A stretch of 64,000 nucleotides of DNA from Dyadobacter sp. SG02 (GTDB taxonomy: Bacteria > Bacteroidota > Bacteroidia > Cytophagales > Spirosomataceae). The notes beneath the pieces were generated by a model. It was not told where the DNA came from. It saw nothing but the letters and a program-made list of their open reading frames with translations, and searched no databases. Both the position numbers and the translations under genes were made by a program. This document shows positions 32,852 to 42,662 of the stretch, one piece after another. Positions within the stretch are counted from its first letter, which is position 1. The number at the start of each line of letters is the position of its first letter. Location: contig NZ_FNYL01000020.1 of NCBI RefSeq assembly GCF_900109045.1, positions 79,315 to 143,314 on the forward strand, read 5' to 3'.

Positions 32852-35164
32852 CTACCTGCCGATCGCGACCTGCCTGCTCGTGATAATGCCGTCCCGTCCC
32901 GTGATTTTCAACACATACATGCCCGTACGCAGGTGACCTATGCTGATGGTCGACGACGGCCTGGAAGTTTCCAGTACCGATTTGCCCGTTTGATCCACCA
33001 GTTCTACGGAGACGGCGTTGTGTAGGGCTGCTTCGCTGAGTTGCAGGCGGTCGGCGGCGGGGTTAGGGTAGAAGGAGACAAATCCGGGGCTGTCGAAAAC
33101 CACGCGTGCTATTTTGCTGTATGCAAATGTGCTGTCGTGGTCCACCATTTTCAAACGGTAAAGACCGCTTCCGACGATGGGCGTAGGGTCGATGGCGTTG
33201 TAATCTATTACTGCCTTGCTCGTGGTCGCGGCTTTCACCGATCCGATCGCGCGCCAGTCGGTACCGTTGGCGCTGCGTTGTATTTCGAAATGGCTGGAAT
33301 TGCTTTCTTCCGCAGTGGACCAGTCGAGTGAGACCTCGTTTTCCCTGGCAGCCGCTTTAAATCCGATGAGCGTCACCGGCAGTACATCCGTGGCCGTAAC
33401 TGACACCTCGAAGGTCTTCGCACAGCCATTATGTCCGGCCGTCACCGAATAGATATATGTTCCGGGAACCAACGGGGCTTTTACGTCGGTGAGGTTCGCC
33501 GTGTTACCAATGGAGCTGCCTTTCAACTCCCAGTTGTAGCTGAGCCCGGAACAATCGCCCTGGCAGGAAGATGACAGATTGATATTGGTCCCTATCCGCG
33601 GGTTGCTGATGTTCGTCGAACCGGTCAGCGTCATCTGACATTCCTTTCTTAAATCGTTGGTAATTAAAATGTTGACCGGCTTGTTGCTGGCCGCATTGTA
33701 GGTGTTCATCCAGGTCTTATAAACGTCGCAATCTCCCGAGTAGTTGTTGCGATCGGTCACACAGCCTCTCTGATCGATGATATTCGACAACATGAAACTG
33801 GTCTGGTTTGTGGGAGTTGGGTTGGTAACGGGCTGGGTGAGCCAGTTAGCAGCCAGATCCTGAATGGCCGGTGCGCCTCCCGCAGCTAATAACTGCTCAA
33901 AAAACATACAACTTACCATCTGCGCGCCGTGCGAGAAGCTCTCGGTGGCGTAGGCGACAAAATTGGGAATGCCGAAATCCGGGCTGTATGCGGCTTCGTT
34001 GATGTACAGTTTTCCGGGAAGGTTGCTGCGTACGAGATCGATGGCGAAACGGTGATCGTAATAGTAATGGTCGTTGATCTTGATCCCGTCCAGCTCAGAC
34101 GCGATTTCGTTAAATGCAAAAGTGTTTCTTCCCAGCGACAGTTTATCGTACACCGAGCCATGGTGCGAAATGACTTTGATACGGTTATCCGCCGCCTTCA
34201 CTGTGTTCTTGAAAATATTGTTGATATCCTTCAAAACCTGCGTCCGGAAGAGGTACCAATCCGCACCGTCCGGTTGGGTGAACGTGGTCAGTGACGGCCG
34301 TTTCGGGGATACCTGGTTGAAAGACCCGTAGTTTGTTCCCCACACGAAATTCAGGGACTGGATCTTGTCGTACTTGGCCGAAAGCCAAGCCCGGTAAGCG
34401 TTCACCATCGGCTGCGAATAATCCGAGAGGCTGTTATTATCCCGAAGGTTCGTCGGTTGCTCATAATGGTATTTGTCTGTTCCGACCTCAAATTCCCCTT
34501 CGCCGTTACGGGTATAGATGAGGTTTACATAGAGCAGTTCGCCGGTATTCTGAAGATGTCCGTAGCGCTGCAACACCTTGTTGGTGAAGCTGACAATCCG
34601 GTCGCGCGTGGATTGGGCGGCCAGGGAGGTCATGACGAATTGCAGGTCCACGCCATGGAATTTCCCCCCGTACTTCTGGAACACGGCTTCCGTACCGTCA
34701 TATCCGGCATTCAGGATGCGTTCTTCTTTGAGCCAGCCGTCGCCCGTGTTGATTCCGTAACGATCTGAATAGCTGTGGGTTGCATTGTCGCCCGTGCTTA
34801 TCGCGATGTTGATCCCGATTTTCATTCCCAGCGAGTGCGCTTTGGCGATCTGGTCGTCGTATACCTGCCATACATTGTAGCCCTGCCCGTTTTCCTGCTT
34901 CATTGCCCTCGAAATGTACCCTTCAACGGTACCCCACTGGATACTCAGGAAAACCGCGTTGCAGCCTGCGTCATGCGCCTGCTCGATGAGCTCTAAATTG
35001 TCTTCCATGCCTTCGTTCACCAGACTGAGCCCCAGATAGCGCTGCTGGGCAAACGCAATGGAGCAAAAACTAACAACGTTGAGAATAAAGACGGTTAAAA
35101 AAAACTTTTTGAATCGCACAGAATTGCTTCTGTCAGCCTGCTTAGTGGGCAACAATTTTTGCAT
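32852..35164 (-). CDS. Secreted TIM-barrel glycosidase (GH42-like) with T9SS tail
   Basis: 770 residues. A signal peptide (FKKFFLTVFILNVVSFCSIAFAQ) leads into a TIM-barrel-like region with EQAHDAGCNAVFLSIQWGTVEGYIS, LGMKIGINIAISTGDNATHSYSD and VWGTNYGSFNQVSPKRP, resembling beta-galactosidase-type clan GH-A enzymes such as GH42, though the catalytic Glu pair was not pinned down. A Cys-rich or PKD-like segment follows (CSGLSYNWELKGSS, GTYIYSVTAGHNGC). The C-terminal 75 residues (FVSFYPNPAADRLQLS, MYVLKITGRDGIITSRQVAI) are the type A type-IX-secretion sorting domain. Divergent from SusC/SusD at 35902, so a polysaccharide locus is likely. Confidence 0.78.
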   Translation of the reverse strand: MQKLLPTKQADRSNSVRFKKFFLTVFILNVVSFCSIAFAQQRYLGLSLVNEGMEDNLELIEQAHDAGCNAVFLSIQWGTVEGYISRAMKQENGQGYNVWQVYDDQIAKAHSLGMKIGINIAISTGDNATHSYSDRYGINTGDGWLKEERILNAGYDGTEAVFQKYGGKFHGVDLQFVMTSLAAQSTRDRIVSFTNKVLQRYGHLQNTGELLYVNLIYTRNGEGEFEVGTDKYHYEQPTNLRDNNSLSDYSQPMVNAYRAWLSAKYDKIQSLNFVWGTNYGSFNQVSPKRPSLTTFTQPDGADWYLFRTQVLKDINNIFKNTVKAADNRIKVISHHGSVYDKLSLGRNTFAFNEIASELDGIKINDHYYYDHRFAIDLVRSNLPGKLYINEAAYSPDFGIPNFVAYATESFSHGAQMVSCMFFEQLLAAGGAPAIQDLAANWLTQPVTNPTPTNQTSFMLSNIIDQRGCVTDRNNYSGDCDVYKTWMNTYNAASNKPVNILITNDLRKECQMTLTGSTNISNPRIGTNINLSSSCQGDCSGLSYNWELKGSSIGNTANLTDVKAPLVPGTYIYSVTAGHNGCAKTFEVSVTATDVLPVTLIGFKAAARENEVSLDWSTAEESNSSHFEIQRSANGTDWRAIGSVKAATTSKAVIDYNAIDPTPIVGSGLYRLKMVDHDSTFAYSKIARVVFDSPGFVSFYPNPAADRLQLSEAALHNAVSVELVDQTGKSVLETSRPSSTISIGHLRTGMYVLKITGRDGIITSRQVAIGR

Positions 35165-35901
35165 AGAAAAATGTTTGTAAGGTTTACCATTTGGACGACT
35201 ACGCCAAATCGGCTTGAAATTAGCATTAACTCTGCACTTTTGTACAATTCATACTACGGTACAATTCGTTTTTCTATGATGAAAAATGCTAAAAAACAGC
35301 CCGGATTGTCAATAAACCCACATAATTAAGCGAGAATTAATTTTTAGTTCTTGTAATTTTTTTTGTGACAACCAGTAGAATTCTATTTAAAAGTTGCTGT
35401 GTTCGTGGTCGACACCTTCTTTACCACCTTATATCCGCTCGTTCTGCTCGCGGTCTTCGCCTTTCGTTCGCCGACTATTGGATTTCTCTAATGTCAATAT
35501 TGTACAATAGTTCGATAAAATCCGTCCAGGTCAAAAATATCGTCTAAAAACACTGTTTTTGGGTTTTTGTATTGCATTATCGGAGCTATTTATATTAATT
35601 TACCACCGGTTAATTGGTAAATTTTATTAGTTGTTCAAAAAATCCTATTTCTATTGATATAAAAATCTACACCCCCCGAGACAGACAGTGTGGTAGCTTG
35701 CTTAAATGATATAGTGACCACTCTGCATTTCTGACCTGCTTTTTGTCCGCGACTCACAACCCCGCCCGGAGCGTGGACAGGTAGAATATTGCCCAATACC
35801 TAACTAAAACCAAAAACTAGAAAACCCATGTATGTCTGCACCTGACCGCCATTTAATGGCCCGATTCTCATTTTTTTCTTCAAACACTAACTAATTTTTC
35901 T
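35165..35901. other. Regulatory gap between glycosidase and SusC genes
   Basis: 740 bp without a gene. It holds three GTACAAT elements (35241-35249, 35258-35266, and the palindrome TATTGTACAATA at 35498-35509) near the glycosidase start. It also holds an inverted repeat AATTTACCA (35597-35605) / TGGTAAATT (35615-35623), spacer 9, on the SusC side. All are operator candidates; none is proven. Confidence 0.4.
35597..35623. promoter_or_regulatory. Inverted repeat operator candidate upstream of SusC 1
   Basis: AATTTACCA and TGGTAAATT are exact reverse complements, 9 bp each, with 9 bp between. It lies 279 bp before the SusC start, a position suited to a dimeric repressor or activator such as a LacI-type sugar regulator. 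No regulator gene lies next to it, so the ligand is unknown. Confidence 0.35.
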
Positions 35902-38900
35902 ATGATGAATTTATCTCTGCGTCTTTTTCGCCCCGGCGAAAAAAATGCGCAACGACCCGCGTCTTTTGGCATGAAAGGGTTGAGCGCATTGATTATGATT
36001 TGTACTTTATTCCTGGGCCATGTGTATGCACAGGATGTCACCGTTAAAGGAAAAGTGACAGATAGCAAAGGCAATGCACTGCCGGGCGTTTCTATCACCA
36101 TCAAAGGGACCAGCAAGGGTACTTCCACCGATATGGAAGGAGCCTATTCACTTGCCGCGGCACCAGCATCCACACTGGCGTTCAGTTTCATCGGTTTTTC
36201 GCCCAAAGAAGTGGTGGTAGGCAGCGAATCGACGATCGATGTCGTGCTGATCGACGATGTAAAAGCATTGGAAGAGGTGGTCGTGATCGGTTACGGGTCT
36301 GTCAAGAAAAAGGATGTGACAGGCTCCGTGGTCTCGCTGCAATCCAAGGATTTTAACAAGGGGGTCATTACGGCGCCCGATCAACTGATCCAGGGCCGTA
36401 CGCCGGGGGTGATGGTGATCAACAATACGGGGCAACCTGGCGGTGCCACTACCGTGCGTATACGGGGTAATTCCTCGATTCGGGCCGGTAACAACCCGCT
36501 GTTCGTATTGGACGGTATTCCGCTTTCCGGTAGCTCGGCGCGTCCGGGTGGTAGCGGCGGTTTCGGATCGGATGGCGGTAACCCGCTGGCGTACCTTAAC
36601 CCGAACGATATTGCGAGCATGGATATCCTCAAAGATGCTTCGGCGACAGCCATTTACGGTTCGCGCGGTGCCAACGGGGTGGTTATCATTACGACCAAAA
36701 GAGGCGCGTCCGGAGCTCCGACTGTCAGCATCAATGCATCGACCGGCGTTTCGAGCCTGTTGAGAAAGCCGGAAGTGCTGAATGCGGATGAATTCCGCGA
36801 AGCGGTTCAATTCTATGCGCCGAACGACCTGAAAGGCGCGGATTTTGGCGGAAATGTGAATGCATTCGACGAAATTACCCGCGTTGCCCCTGTTCAGAAC
36901 TACTCGATGGCGATCACGGGCGGTACCGACAATGGCAAATACCGCGTTTCTGCCGGCTACATGGACCAGAAGGGTATCATCGAAACTTCGAGGCTCAAAA
37001 AGTATACAGCGAGCATCAACAGCAGTTTCAAATTCCTTGAAAGCAAAAAGCTGGGTCTGGACTTTAACGTGCTTTTCACGCAGACCGACGAAAACCTGGC
37101 CCCGATTGACGTAAATGTAGGCTTCACAGGAAACGTGATTTCGCAGGCATTAACCTGGAACCCCACACGCCCGTTGCGCGTAGACGGGGACTCGCTTACG
37201 TACGTGAGCCCGACGACAATCAACCCGCTGACTTCGCTGCGCGCTTACAAGGACATTGCGGTTGTGAATACCACCGTCGCGAGCATTGCGCCTTCCTACA
37301 AGATTACCGACGACCTCGAATATAAGCTTGTATATAGCATTACCCGCCAAACGGGCACCCGCAAAGGCCGGTATATCCAGGGGATGGTAGATCCGGCACA
37401 AATCAGGAATGGTTTTGCTTTCATTGGAAACAATTCTGAAACAAACCAGCAGCTGACCCAGACGCTGAGCTATAACAAGGAGATCAGCAAGTCGTTGAAC
37501 CTGAACGCAGTAGCGGGTTATGAGTTCCTGGATTATGCCAATAGCTGGAACTCCCTGAGCGGCAGCGGGTTTACCGACGTCGGCCTCGATTTCTATGACT
37601 ACCTGAACTATTCGGTAGCGAGCAACCGCGGCATTAGCTCTTACAAATCGCCTACAAACCAGTTGCAATCGGTTTTTGTGCGTGTGGGTCTGAATTACCT
37701 CGACAAATACCTGTTCACCGGTACAGTCCGCAGAGACGGTTCTACCAAATTCGGGGAGAATAACAAATACGCCAATTTCCCTGCGGTGGCATTGGCATGG
37801 AACGTTTCAAATGAACCATTCCTGAAAGGCAACAATGCGGTGAACAGTCTGAAACTACGTCTGGGCTGGGGTAAAACCGGTAACCGTGAGTTTGACTCTG
37901 GCGCCTCGCGCGACCGGTATGTGTTTGGTACCCAGAGCATCAGCCAGGCTAACTTCGGTAACCCCGACCTCAAATGGGAGACGTCCGAAACATTCAACGG
38001 AGGTATCGATTTCGGCTTGTTCCAGTCGCGGATCGTAGGTTCGATCGATGTATTCAGTAAAAAGACGACCGACGGCTTGTTTGAAAGAACGCTGGCGCAA
38101 CCTGCACCAAGCGGAAAAATCTGGGTGAACCTGGATGGTGAGGTAGTAAACAAAGGCGTGGAGCTGGCATTGACCGGTACCGTACTGGAAACCAAAGACT
38201 GGACCTGGAACGTGTCTGCCAATGCTACGTACCTGAAAAACAGCGTTTCAGGACTGCCTGGATTCTACGAAACCGCCGCATTGAGAGGACAAGGCTTCTC
38301 GGGCGTTTTGGGACAAAGAATGGTAAGCGGACAGCCGCTTAACGTTTGGTACCTCGCCAAATACGCAGGCCTCGACCCTGCTACCGGAACGAGCATGTAC
38401 GAAGGCGCGGACGGTCAGGTGAGCACTTCTGTGGACCCTGCGCAGAACAAGTTCTATGTGCATAGCCCGAACCCCAAATACCTCCTGGGCTTCTCGACGG
38501 ACGTGACTTACAAGAAGTTCTCGGCGGTTGTGAACATGAACGGTGCATTCGGACATTATCTGTTCAACAACACATTCGCAACGGTGCTGGGTATCAATAA
38601 CCTGTCTACCAAAAACATCGCGAAGGACTTTTTCAACAAGGATATCAAGGAAGCTACTTCCAATTCGGCAGCGCCTTCGACCCGCTATCTTGAAAAAGGG
38701 GATTACATGAAAATGTCTAACGTGACGCTCAGCTACCGCGTCGGCAATATCGGTAAGGCATTCAAAAACCTGAACATTTCGCTGACAGGCCAGAACCTGT
38801 TTGTTCTGACCGGCTACAAAGGTTTCGATCCGGAGGTGAACACCGACGGTTCCAATGGCGGTATTCCTTCCCTGGGGATCGAGTACATTCCGTACCCATC

Positions 38901-38940
38901 GGCAAGAACATTCCTGTTGGGCGTAAACTTCTCGTTGTAA
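35902..38940 (+). CDS. SusC/RagA TonB-linked outer membrane receptor 1
   Basis: 1012 residues. Signal or export region (LSALIMICTLFLGHVYAQ), a carboxypeptidase-like beta-sandwich (VTVKGKVTDSKGNALPGVSITIKG), the TonB-box-proximal motif VVIGYGSVKKKDVTGSVVSL, the plug with PGVMVINNTGQPGGATTVRIRGNSSI, and a 22-strand barrel ending in RTFLLGVNFSL. With SusD it imports oligosaccharides into the periplasm using TonB energy. It is followed 21 bp later by its SusD partner and diverges from the secreted glycosidase, giving a small utilisation locus. Confidence 0.97.
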   Translation: MMNLSLRLFRPGEKNAQRPASFGMKGLSALIMICTLFLGHVYAQDVTVKGKVTDSKGNALPGVSITIKGTSKGTSTDMEGAYSLAAAPASTLAFSFIGFSPKEVVVGSESTIDVVLIDDVKALEEVVVIGYGSVKKKDVTGSVVSLQSKDFNKGVITAPDQLIQGRTPGVMVINNTGQPGGATTVRIRGNSSIRAGNNPLFVLDGIPLSGSSARPGGSGGFGSDGGNPLAYLNPNDIASMDILKDASATAIYGSRGANGVVIITTKRGASGAPTVSINASTGVSSLLRKPEVLNADEFREAVQFYAPNDLKGADFGGNVNAFDEITRVAPVQNYSMAITGGTDNGKYRVSAGYMDQKGIIETSRLKKYTASINSSFKFLESKKLGLDFNVLFTQTDENLAPIDVNVGFTGNVISQALTWNPTRPLRVDGDSLTYVSPTTINPLTSLRAYKDIAVVNTTVASIAPSYKITDDLEYKLVYSITRQTGTRKGRYIQGMVDPAQIRNGFAFIGNNSETNQQLTQTLSYNKEISKSLNLNAVAGYEFLDYANSWNSLSGSGFTDVGLDFYDYLNYSVASNRGISSYKSPTNQLQSVFVRVGLNYLDKYLFTGTVRRDGSTKFGENNKYANFPAVALAWNVSNEPFLKGNNAVNSLKLRLGWGKTGNREFDSGASRDRYVFGTQSISQANFGNPDLKWETSETFNGGIDFGLFQSRIVGSIDVFSKKTTDGLFERTLAQPAPSGKIWVNLDGEVVNKGVELALTGTVLETKDWTWNVSANATYLKNSVSGLPGFYETAALRGQGFSGVLGQRMVSGQPLNVWYLAKYAGLDPATGTSMYEGADGQVSTSVDPAQNKFYVHSPNPKYLLGFSTDVTYKKFSAVVNMNGAFGHYLFNNTFATVLGINNLSTKNIAKDFFNKDIKEATSNSAAPSTRYLEKGDYMKMSNVTLSYRVGNIGKAFKNLNISLTGQNLFVLTGYKGFDPEVNTDGSNGGIPSLGIEYIPYPSARTFLLGVNFSL

Positions 38941-38961
38941 TTCATCAAAAACAAAGAATCT

Positions 38962-40509
38962 ATGAAACTTAAATCATATTGTGCGGCCATTTTAAGCTGC
39001 TCCATGCTTCTTTCCTGCACCGACCTGGACGAGAAACTGGGCAGTGCCTTGGAAAAGGGGACCACGGGTAATATCAATCCCGCGGAGCTCCTGATCAGCG
39101 CCTATTCCTCATTGAACGGTCCTTACCAGCAAGATAACCGCTGGTGTTTGCAGGAGCTTTCGACCGACGCGGCCGTAGCGCCTACACGCGGCGGCGACTG
39201 GGACGACAATGGTACCCACCGTGCCATTCACCTGCACACCTGGAACGCCGACAACTCGTACATGAGTAATACATTCGGCGGATTGCTTACTGCTATTTAT
39301 CAGGCATCCAATGTGTTGCGTTACGCGCCTTCTCCACAGCAAGCTGCGGAGGCCCGTTTTATCCGTGCATTGGCGATGTTCGATGTCGTGGATTTGTGGG
39401 GCGTGGTACCCTATCGCGAGAGCCTCGAAGATTTCCGTGAGCTTCCTAAAACGCTTAACGCACAGGAAGCGATGGATTTTATCATCTCCGAAATGAATAC
39501 GGTCATGAAGGACCTGCCTGCATCGGGTGCTGCATATGTGGCCAACAAAAACGCCGCAAGGGCATTGCTGATGAAAGTGTACCTGAACAAGGGTACGTTT
39601 GCAGACAGACAAAACCCCAAATTCGACGCGGCGGATATGAGCAAGGTAGTTGCATTGGCCAACGAGATCACCGGCTACACGATTTCCGCACCGGGTAGGT
39701 ATTTTGACAATTTTGCCCCGGATAATAATGTGAAATCCACCGAAAACATCTTCACACTTTATAATGAGGAAGGTGTACGCGGCGGGGGAGTGGACAGAGC
39801 CTATTGGACGGTGTCGCACTACAACATGACGCCGGGAGGCTGGAACGGCTGGGCTACGCTTTCCAACTTCTACGACAAGTTTGCCGCAGGAGACGAAAGA
39901 AAGGGTATTTATTACAACTACCCGGCTGACACCACCTCCAACCGTACCAAAAACTACAAGATCCAAAACGTAGGCTTCCTGGAAGGCCAGCAAACCAGCT
40001 GGGTGACCAACAAACCGTTGAATGCGCGGAATCCTGCGACCCAACCGCTGGTTTTTACCAGGGACATTACCATCCGTACAAGCGGCGCGACGCTGGAAAC
40101 TGCGGGCATTCGCGTGCTCAAATACCCGTTCGACTATGCTTCCAAAGGGCAGCGGAACAACGACTGGGTAGTATACCGGTATTCCGACGTGCTGCTCATG
40201 AAAGCCGAAGCGATTCTGCGTGGCGGCACCCCGGGCGCAGCAGCAGACGCGCTGACGATTGTCAACTCGATCCGCACCAACCGCGGCGCAGCAAACCTGA
40301 CCACGCTCACGCTTGACAACCTGCTTGACGAACGCGGCAGGGAATTGTATTGGGAAGGTTGGAGAAGACAAGACCTGATCCGCTTTGGTAAATTCCTGCT
40401 GGCCGGGCAGATCAAGCCCGCCGATCCGGACCCGAAAACGCTCGTTTACGCTATCCCGAGCCCGCAGATTGCCGTCAACAACAACCTTAAACAGAATCCG
40501 GGTTATTGA
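38962..40509 (+). CDS. SusD/RagB nutrient-binding lipoprotein 1
   Basis: 515 residues. Lipoprotein signal MKLKSYCAAILSCSMLLSC, with the mature protein beginning at the Cys of LLSCTDLD. The helical TPR-like SusD fold is visible (EARFIRALAMFDVVDLWGVVPYRES, NAARALLMKVYLNKGTF, YRYSDVLLMKAEAILRGG) and it ends with LKQNPGY, the usual SusD end. It caps the SusC barrel and binds glycan on the cell surface. A strong terminator follows. Confidence 0.97.
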   Translation: MKLKSYCAAILSCSMLLSCTDLDEKLGSALEKGTTGNINPAELLISAYSSLNGPYQQDNRWCLQELSTDAAVAPTRGGDWDDNGTHRAIHLHTWNADNSYMSNTFGGLLTAIYQASNVLRYAPSPQQAAEARFIRALAMFDVVDLWGVVPYRESLEDFRELPKTLNAQEAMDFIISEMNTVMKDLPASGAAYVANKNAARALLMKVYLNKGTFADRQNPKFDAADMSKVVALANEITGYTISAPGRYFDNFAPDNNVKSTENIFTLYNEEGVRGGGVDRAYWTVSHYNMTPGGWNGWATLSNFYDKFAAGDERKGIYYNYPADTTSNRTKNYKIQNVGFLEGQQTSWVTNKPLNARNPATQPLVFTRDITIRTSGATLETAGIRVLKYPFDYASKGQRNNDWVVYRYSDVLLMKAEAILRGGTPGAAADALTIVNSIRTNRGAANLTTLTLDNLLDERGRELYWEGWRRQDLIRFGKFLLAGQIKPADPDPKTLVYAIPSPQIAVNNNLKQNPGY

Positions 40510-40544
40510 TTCACCTGAAAAGTTTAAGACCTGATAATACATGA

Positions 40545-40585
40545 ACAAGGCCCCGTAAATCAAGTATTTGCGGGGCCTTGTTTTG
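40545..40585 (+). terminator. Intrinsic terminator of the SusCD 1 operon
   Basis: Perfect 11-bp stem ACAAGGCCCCG (40545-40555) with CGGGGCCTTGT (40571-40581), loop of 15 nt, followed by TTTTGTTCT. Position 35 bp after the SusD stop. Confidence 0.88.
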
Positions 40586-40596
40586 TTCTAAGGGGG

Positions 40597-41568
40597 TCAG
40601 GCTTTTTGCCCCAGATAGGCTTTTCTTTTCAAAATCCGCAAGGCCAGCGAGCCCAGCCGTATCTTTTTGGTCAATAAAGTATAAACATTCTTGTCGGATC
40701 TCAGGGCACTGATATGGTCGCCGTTATAGGTTTGGTCTACCTTTTCGCCGGTTTTCATATTGACCAGTTCGCCGCGCAGGTACAGCTGTTTCGTAACCAT
40801 ATTGGAAAGCATCGGCGTGTAATAGTAGCAATCCTTGAAAAAGTAATGCGTCACCTGCGACCAACGCGTTGCGCCCTCGCGGGTGACGGGCGAGCCCCCG
40901 TGAATGATATTGGAAGACCAGATCAGCAAATCGCCCTTTTTGGCCAGAAATTTCTTCTTTTCGAAATGGTGGGTGTCTACGATTTTTTCGATGAAATCCT
41001 CGTACTGTACGTAATCATTGTAGGAAGGCGTAACGGAGTCGGGGCGGATATGAGAAAAATCATACTCCGGCAATTTTTGCGAGCCCGGATAGTAGAATAC
41101 CGGCCCGTTTTCCTCGGTAATATCTTCCAGTGCCACCCAAACCCCGCACATGAATTTGGCGGGCAGCGAGCTGAAATGGATTGTGTCGGAATGCGCCCGC
41201 TGCTGCGATCCGTACCTGAAATTCAAGGTTTGGAACGGGATCGCTTCGCGTCCATAAAAAATTTCCAGGATTTCGAGCAACGCAGGGTAGCATGCAAGCT
41301 GCCGCGACGCTTCGGACACCTGCCAGAAATCCTGGATACGCCGGTCATCCCTTTGCGTTTTGATCGGGTAATCGGGGTTAAAAGCCTTTTGCTCGGCATC
41401 CTCCCGCGTTTGATCTACCAATGACAATGGCAACAGGCCCGGAATTACCACGAATCCATTTTTTTGATAGTCAAGGACATAAGCCCGCTGCTGTTCTGTT
41501 AATTTTTTGGTTTTAAGAATTTCTTCGAAAAAAGGCGATTCTATCCACGGAAGATTTGCGGTGATCAT
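40597..41568 (-). CDS. Phytanoyl-CoA dioxygenase (PhyH)-family Fe(II)/2-oxoglutarate enzyme
   Basis: 323 residues. The iron ligands appear as H-x-D in RAHSDTIHFSSLPAKFMCGVWVALEDITEENGPVFYYPGSQ and the distal H in SNIIHGGSPVTREGATRWSQVTHYF, with the R for 2-oxoglutarate 10 residues later. PhyH enzymes hydroxylate lipids or natural-product intermediates. It stands alone between the SusD terminator and a membrane-protein gene. Substrate unknown. Confidence 0.88.
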   Translation of the reverse strand: MITANLPWIESPFFEEILKTKKLTEQQRAYVLDYQKNGFVVIPGLLPLSLVDQTREDAEQKAFNPDYPIKTQRDDRRIQDFWQVSEASRQLACYPALLEILEIFYGREAIPFQTLNFRYGSQQRAHSDTIHFSSLPAKFMCGVWVALEDITEENGPVFYYPGSQKLPEYDFSHIRPDSVTPSYNDYVQYEDFIEKIVDTHHFEKKKFLAKKGDLLIWSSNIIHGGSPVTREGATRWSQVTHYFFKDCYYYTPMLSNMVTKQLYLRGELVNMKTGEKVDQTYNGDHISALRSDKNVYTLLTKKIRLGSLALRILKRKAYLGQKA

Positions 41569-41742
41569 GAGTGTATTTGGAGTTACTTGTTATCGGTAAA
41601 GGTGACTCAATTAACAAATAAACGGTTGGAATACGATATATTGATACAGGTGATGCCTTACGATTTCGTAGAATTTCATTGTAAAGCAACAGAATGAATT
41701 GAGAACATGTACGTAATGTAGTTTTGTAACGAATAAATTAGT

Positions 41743-41750
41743 TATGTTTG
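41743..41750 (+). promoter_or_regulatory. -7 promoter box for the outer-membrane-type gene
   Basis: TATGTTTG fits TAnnTTTG exactly, with a TTTG at 41723-41726 upstream (16 bp spacing, slightly shorter than usual). It implies a leader of about 100 nt before the ATG at 41860. Confidence 0.38.
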
Positions 41751-41859
41751 GAATGGTTGGTCGGACATTCGCGGGACGGGGATATTTATTGGGTAAATGC
41801 ATCGGTCATCCACGCATTGAAATAGCTAGTTAAACAAAACCACGATTATCAACAACGCC

Positions 41860-42552
41860 ATGAAAATTATTCCTTACTTCTTAATTCTTTCGATTCTCCT
41901 CATTGCAATTCCGGCAAATGCGCAACGCGACTTTTCGCAAAAAAGCATCGACGCCCATATCGACGTCGTGCCGCTCGGTTTTCCCGATCCTGCGATCCGG
42001 TTTGGGTCTGAGTGGATGTTTGGGAACCGGTGGGCGGTGGGGATGAATTTGGGTATAGGCATTCCGCTTCCTATGAATACTGCCCTCGGATTGAGCCAGC
42101 AGCGGTGGAAAAAAGGGAAATACCAGCTTTTCGATGTGAGGCCGGAAGTGAAATTTTATTGGTTAAAACGGGAGCGGATCGGCTGGTACCTGGCCGTGGA
42201 AGGTCTGATTTCCTCCATGCGCGGCTCGACCGGAAAAAGCTATCATTATCTGAACGACAACGATACGCTGCAAGTCAATTTTGACTATGCAGATTTTACT
42301 AAAACAAAGGTCGGATTGACCGGAAAACTGGGCGGCAGAATGCTGGTTGGCCGCCGCATGACGCTGGATTTCTTTGGGGGATTAGGGTTGTCGAATACCA
42401 ATGCCGTATTTTCCAATTATCAAAACAAAACTACGAGCGAGTCGGACCCATTCTTTGAAGGAGAGAATTATATCGCCGGAAAGAGAATTGTCGCGCATAT
42501 ATCGGCCGGGCTGCGGTTGGGCATACTATTGTGGAGCAAGCCGACGGATTAA
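41860..42552 (+). CDS. Outer-membrane beta-barrel-like protein
   Basis: 230 residues. Signal peptide MKIIPYFLILSILLIAIPANA, then a strand-turn pattern with alternating aromatics (AIRFGSEWMFGNRWAVGMNL, VRPEVKFYWLKRERIGWYLA, GKLGGRMLVGRRMTLDFFGG) and an end in LRLGILLWSKPTD, like the small 8-10-strand porin-like proteins (DUF3575 type) of Bacteroidota. No TonB box. Function unknown. Confidence 0.72.
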   Translation: MKIIPYFLILSILLIAIPANAQRDFSQKSIDAHIDVVPLGFPDPAIRFGSEWMFGNRWAVGMNLGIGIPLPMNTALGLSQQRWKKGKYQLFDVRPEVKFYWLKRERIGWYLAVEGLISSMRGSTGKSYHYLNDNDTLQVNFDYADFTKTKVGLTGKLGGRMLVGRRMTLDFFGGLGLSNTNAVFSNYQNKTTSESDPFFEGENYIAGKRIVAHISAGLRLGILLWSKPTD

Positions 42553-42662
42553 TTTGTAATACTTATGGCAGACCAGTCCGTACAGCAGGAATGGGGCAGA
42601 TTCCCGCCATGGAAGCTCGGGAATTGCTGGTAAGGGATTTGAGGGAGTTCTTTTCGGGTATG

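Noticed and set aside
39109..40563. 484-codon minus-strand frame opposite SusD 1
   Set aside because: Shadow of a clear SusD gene; composition is not protein-like.
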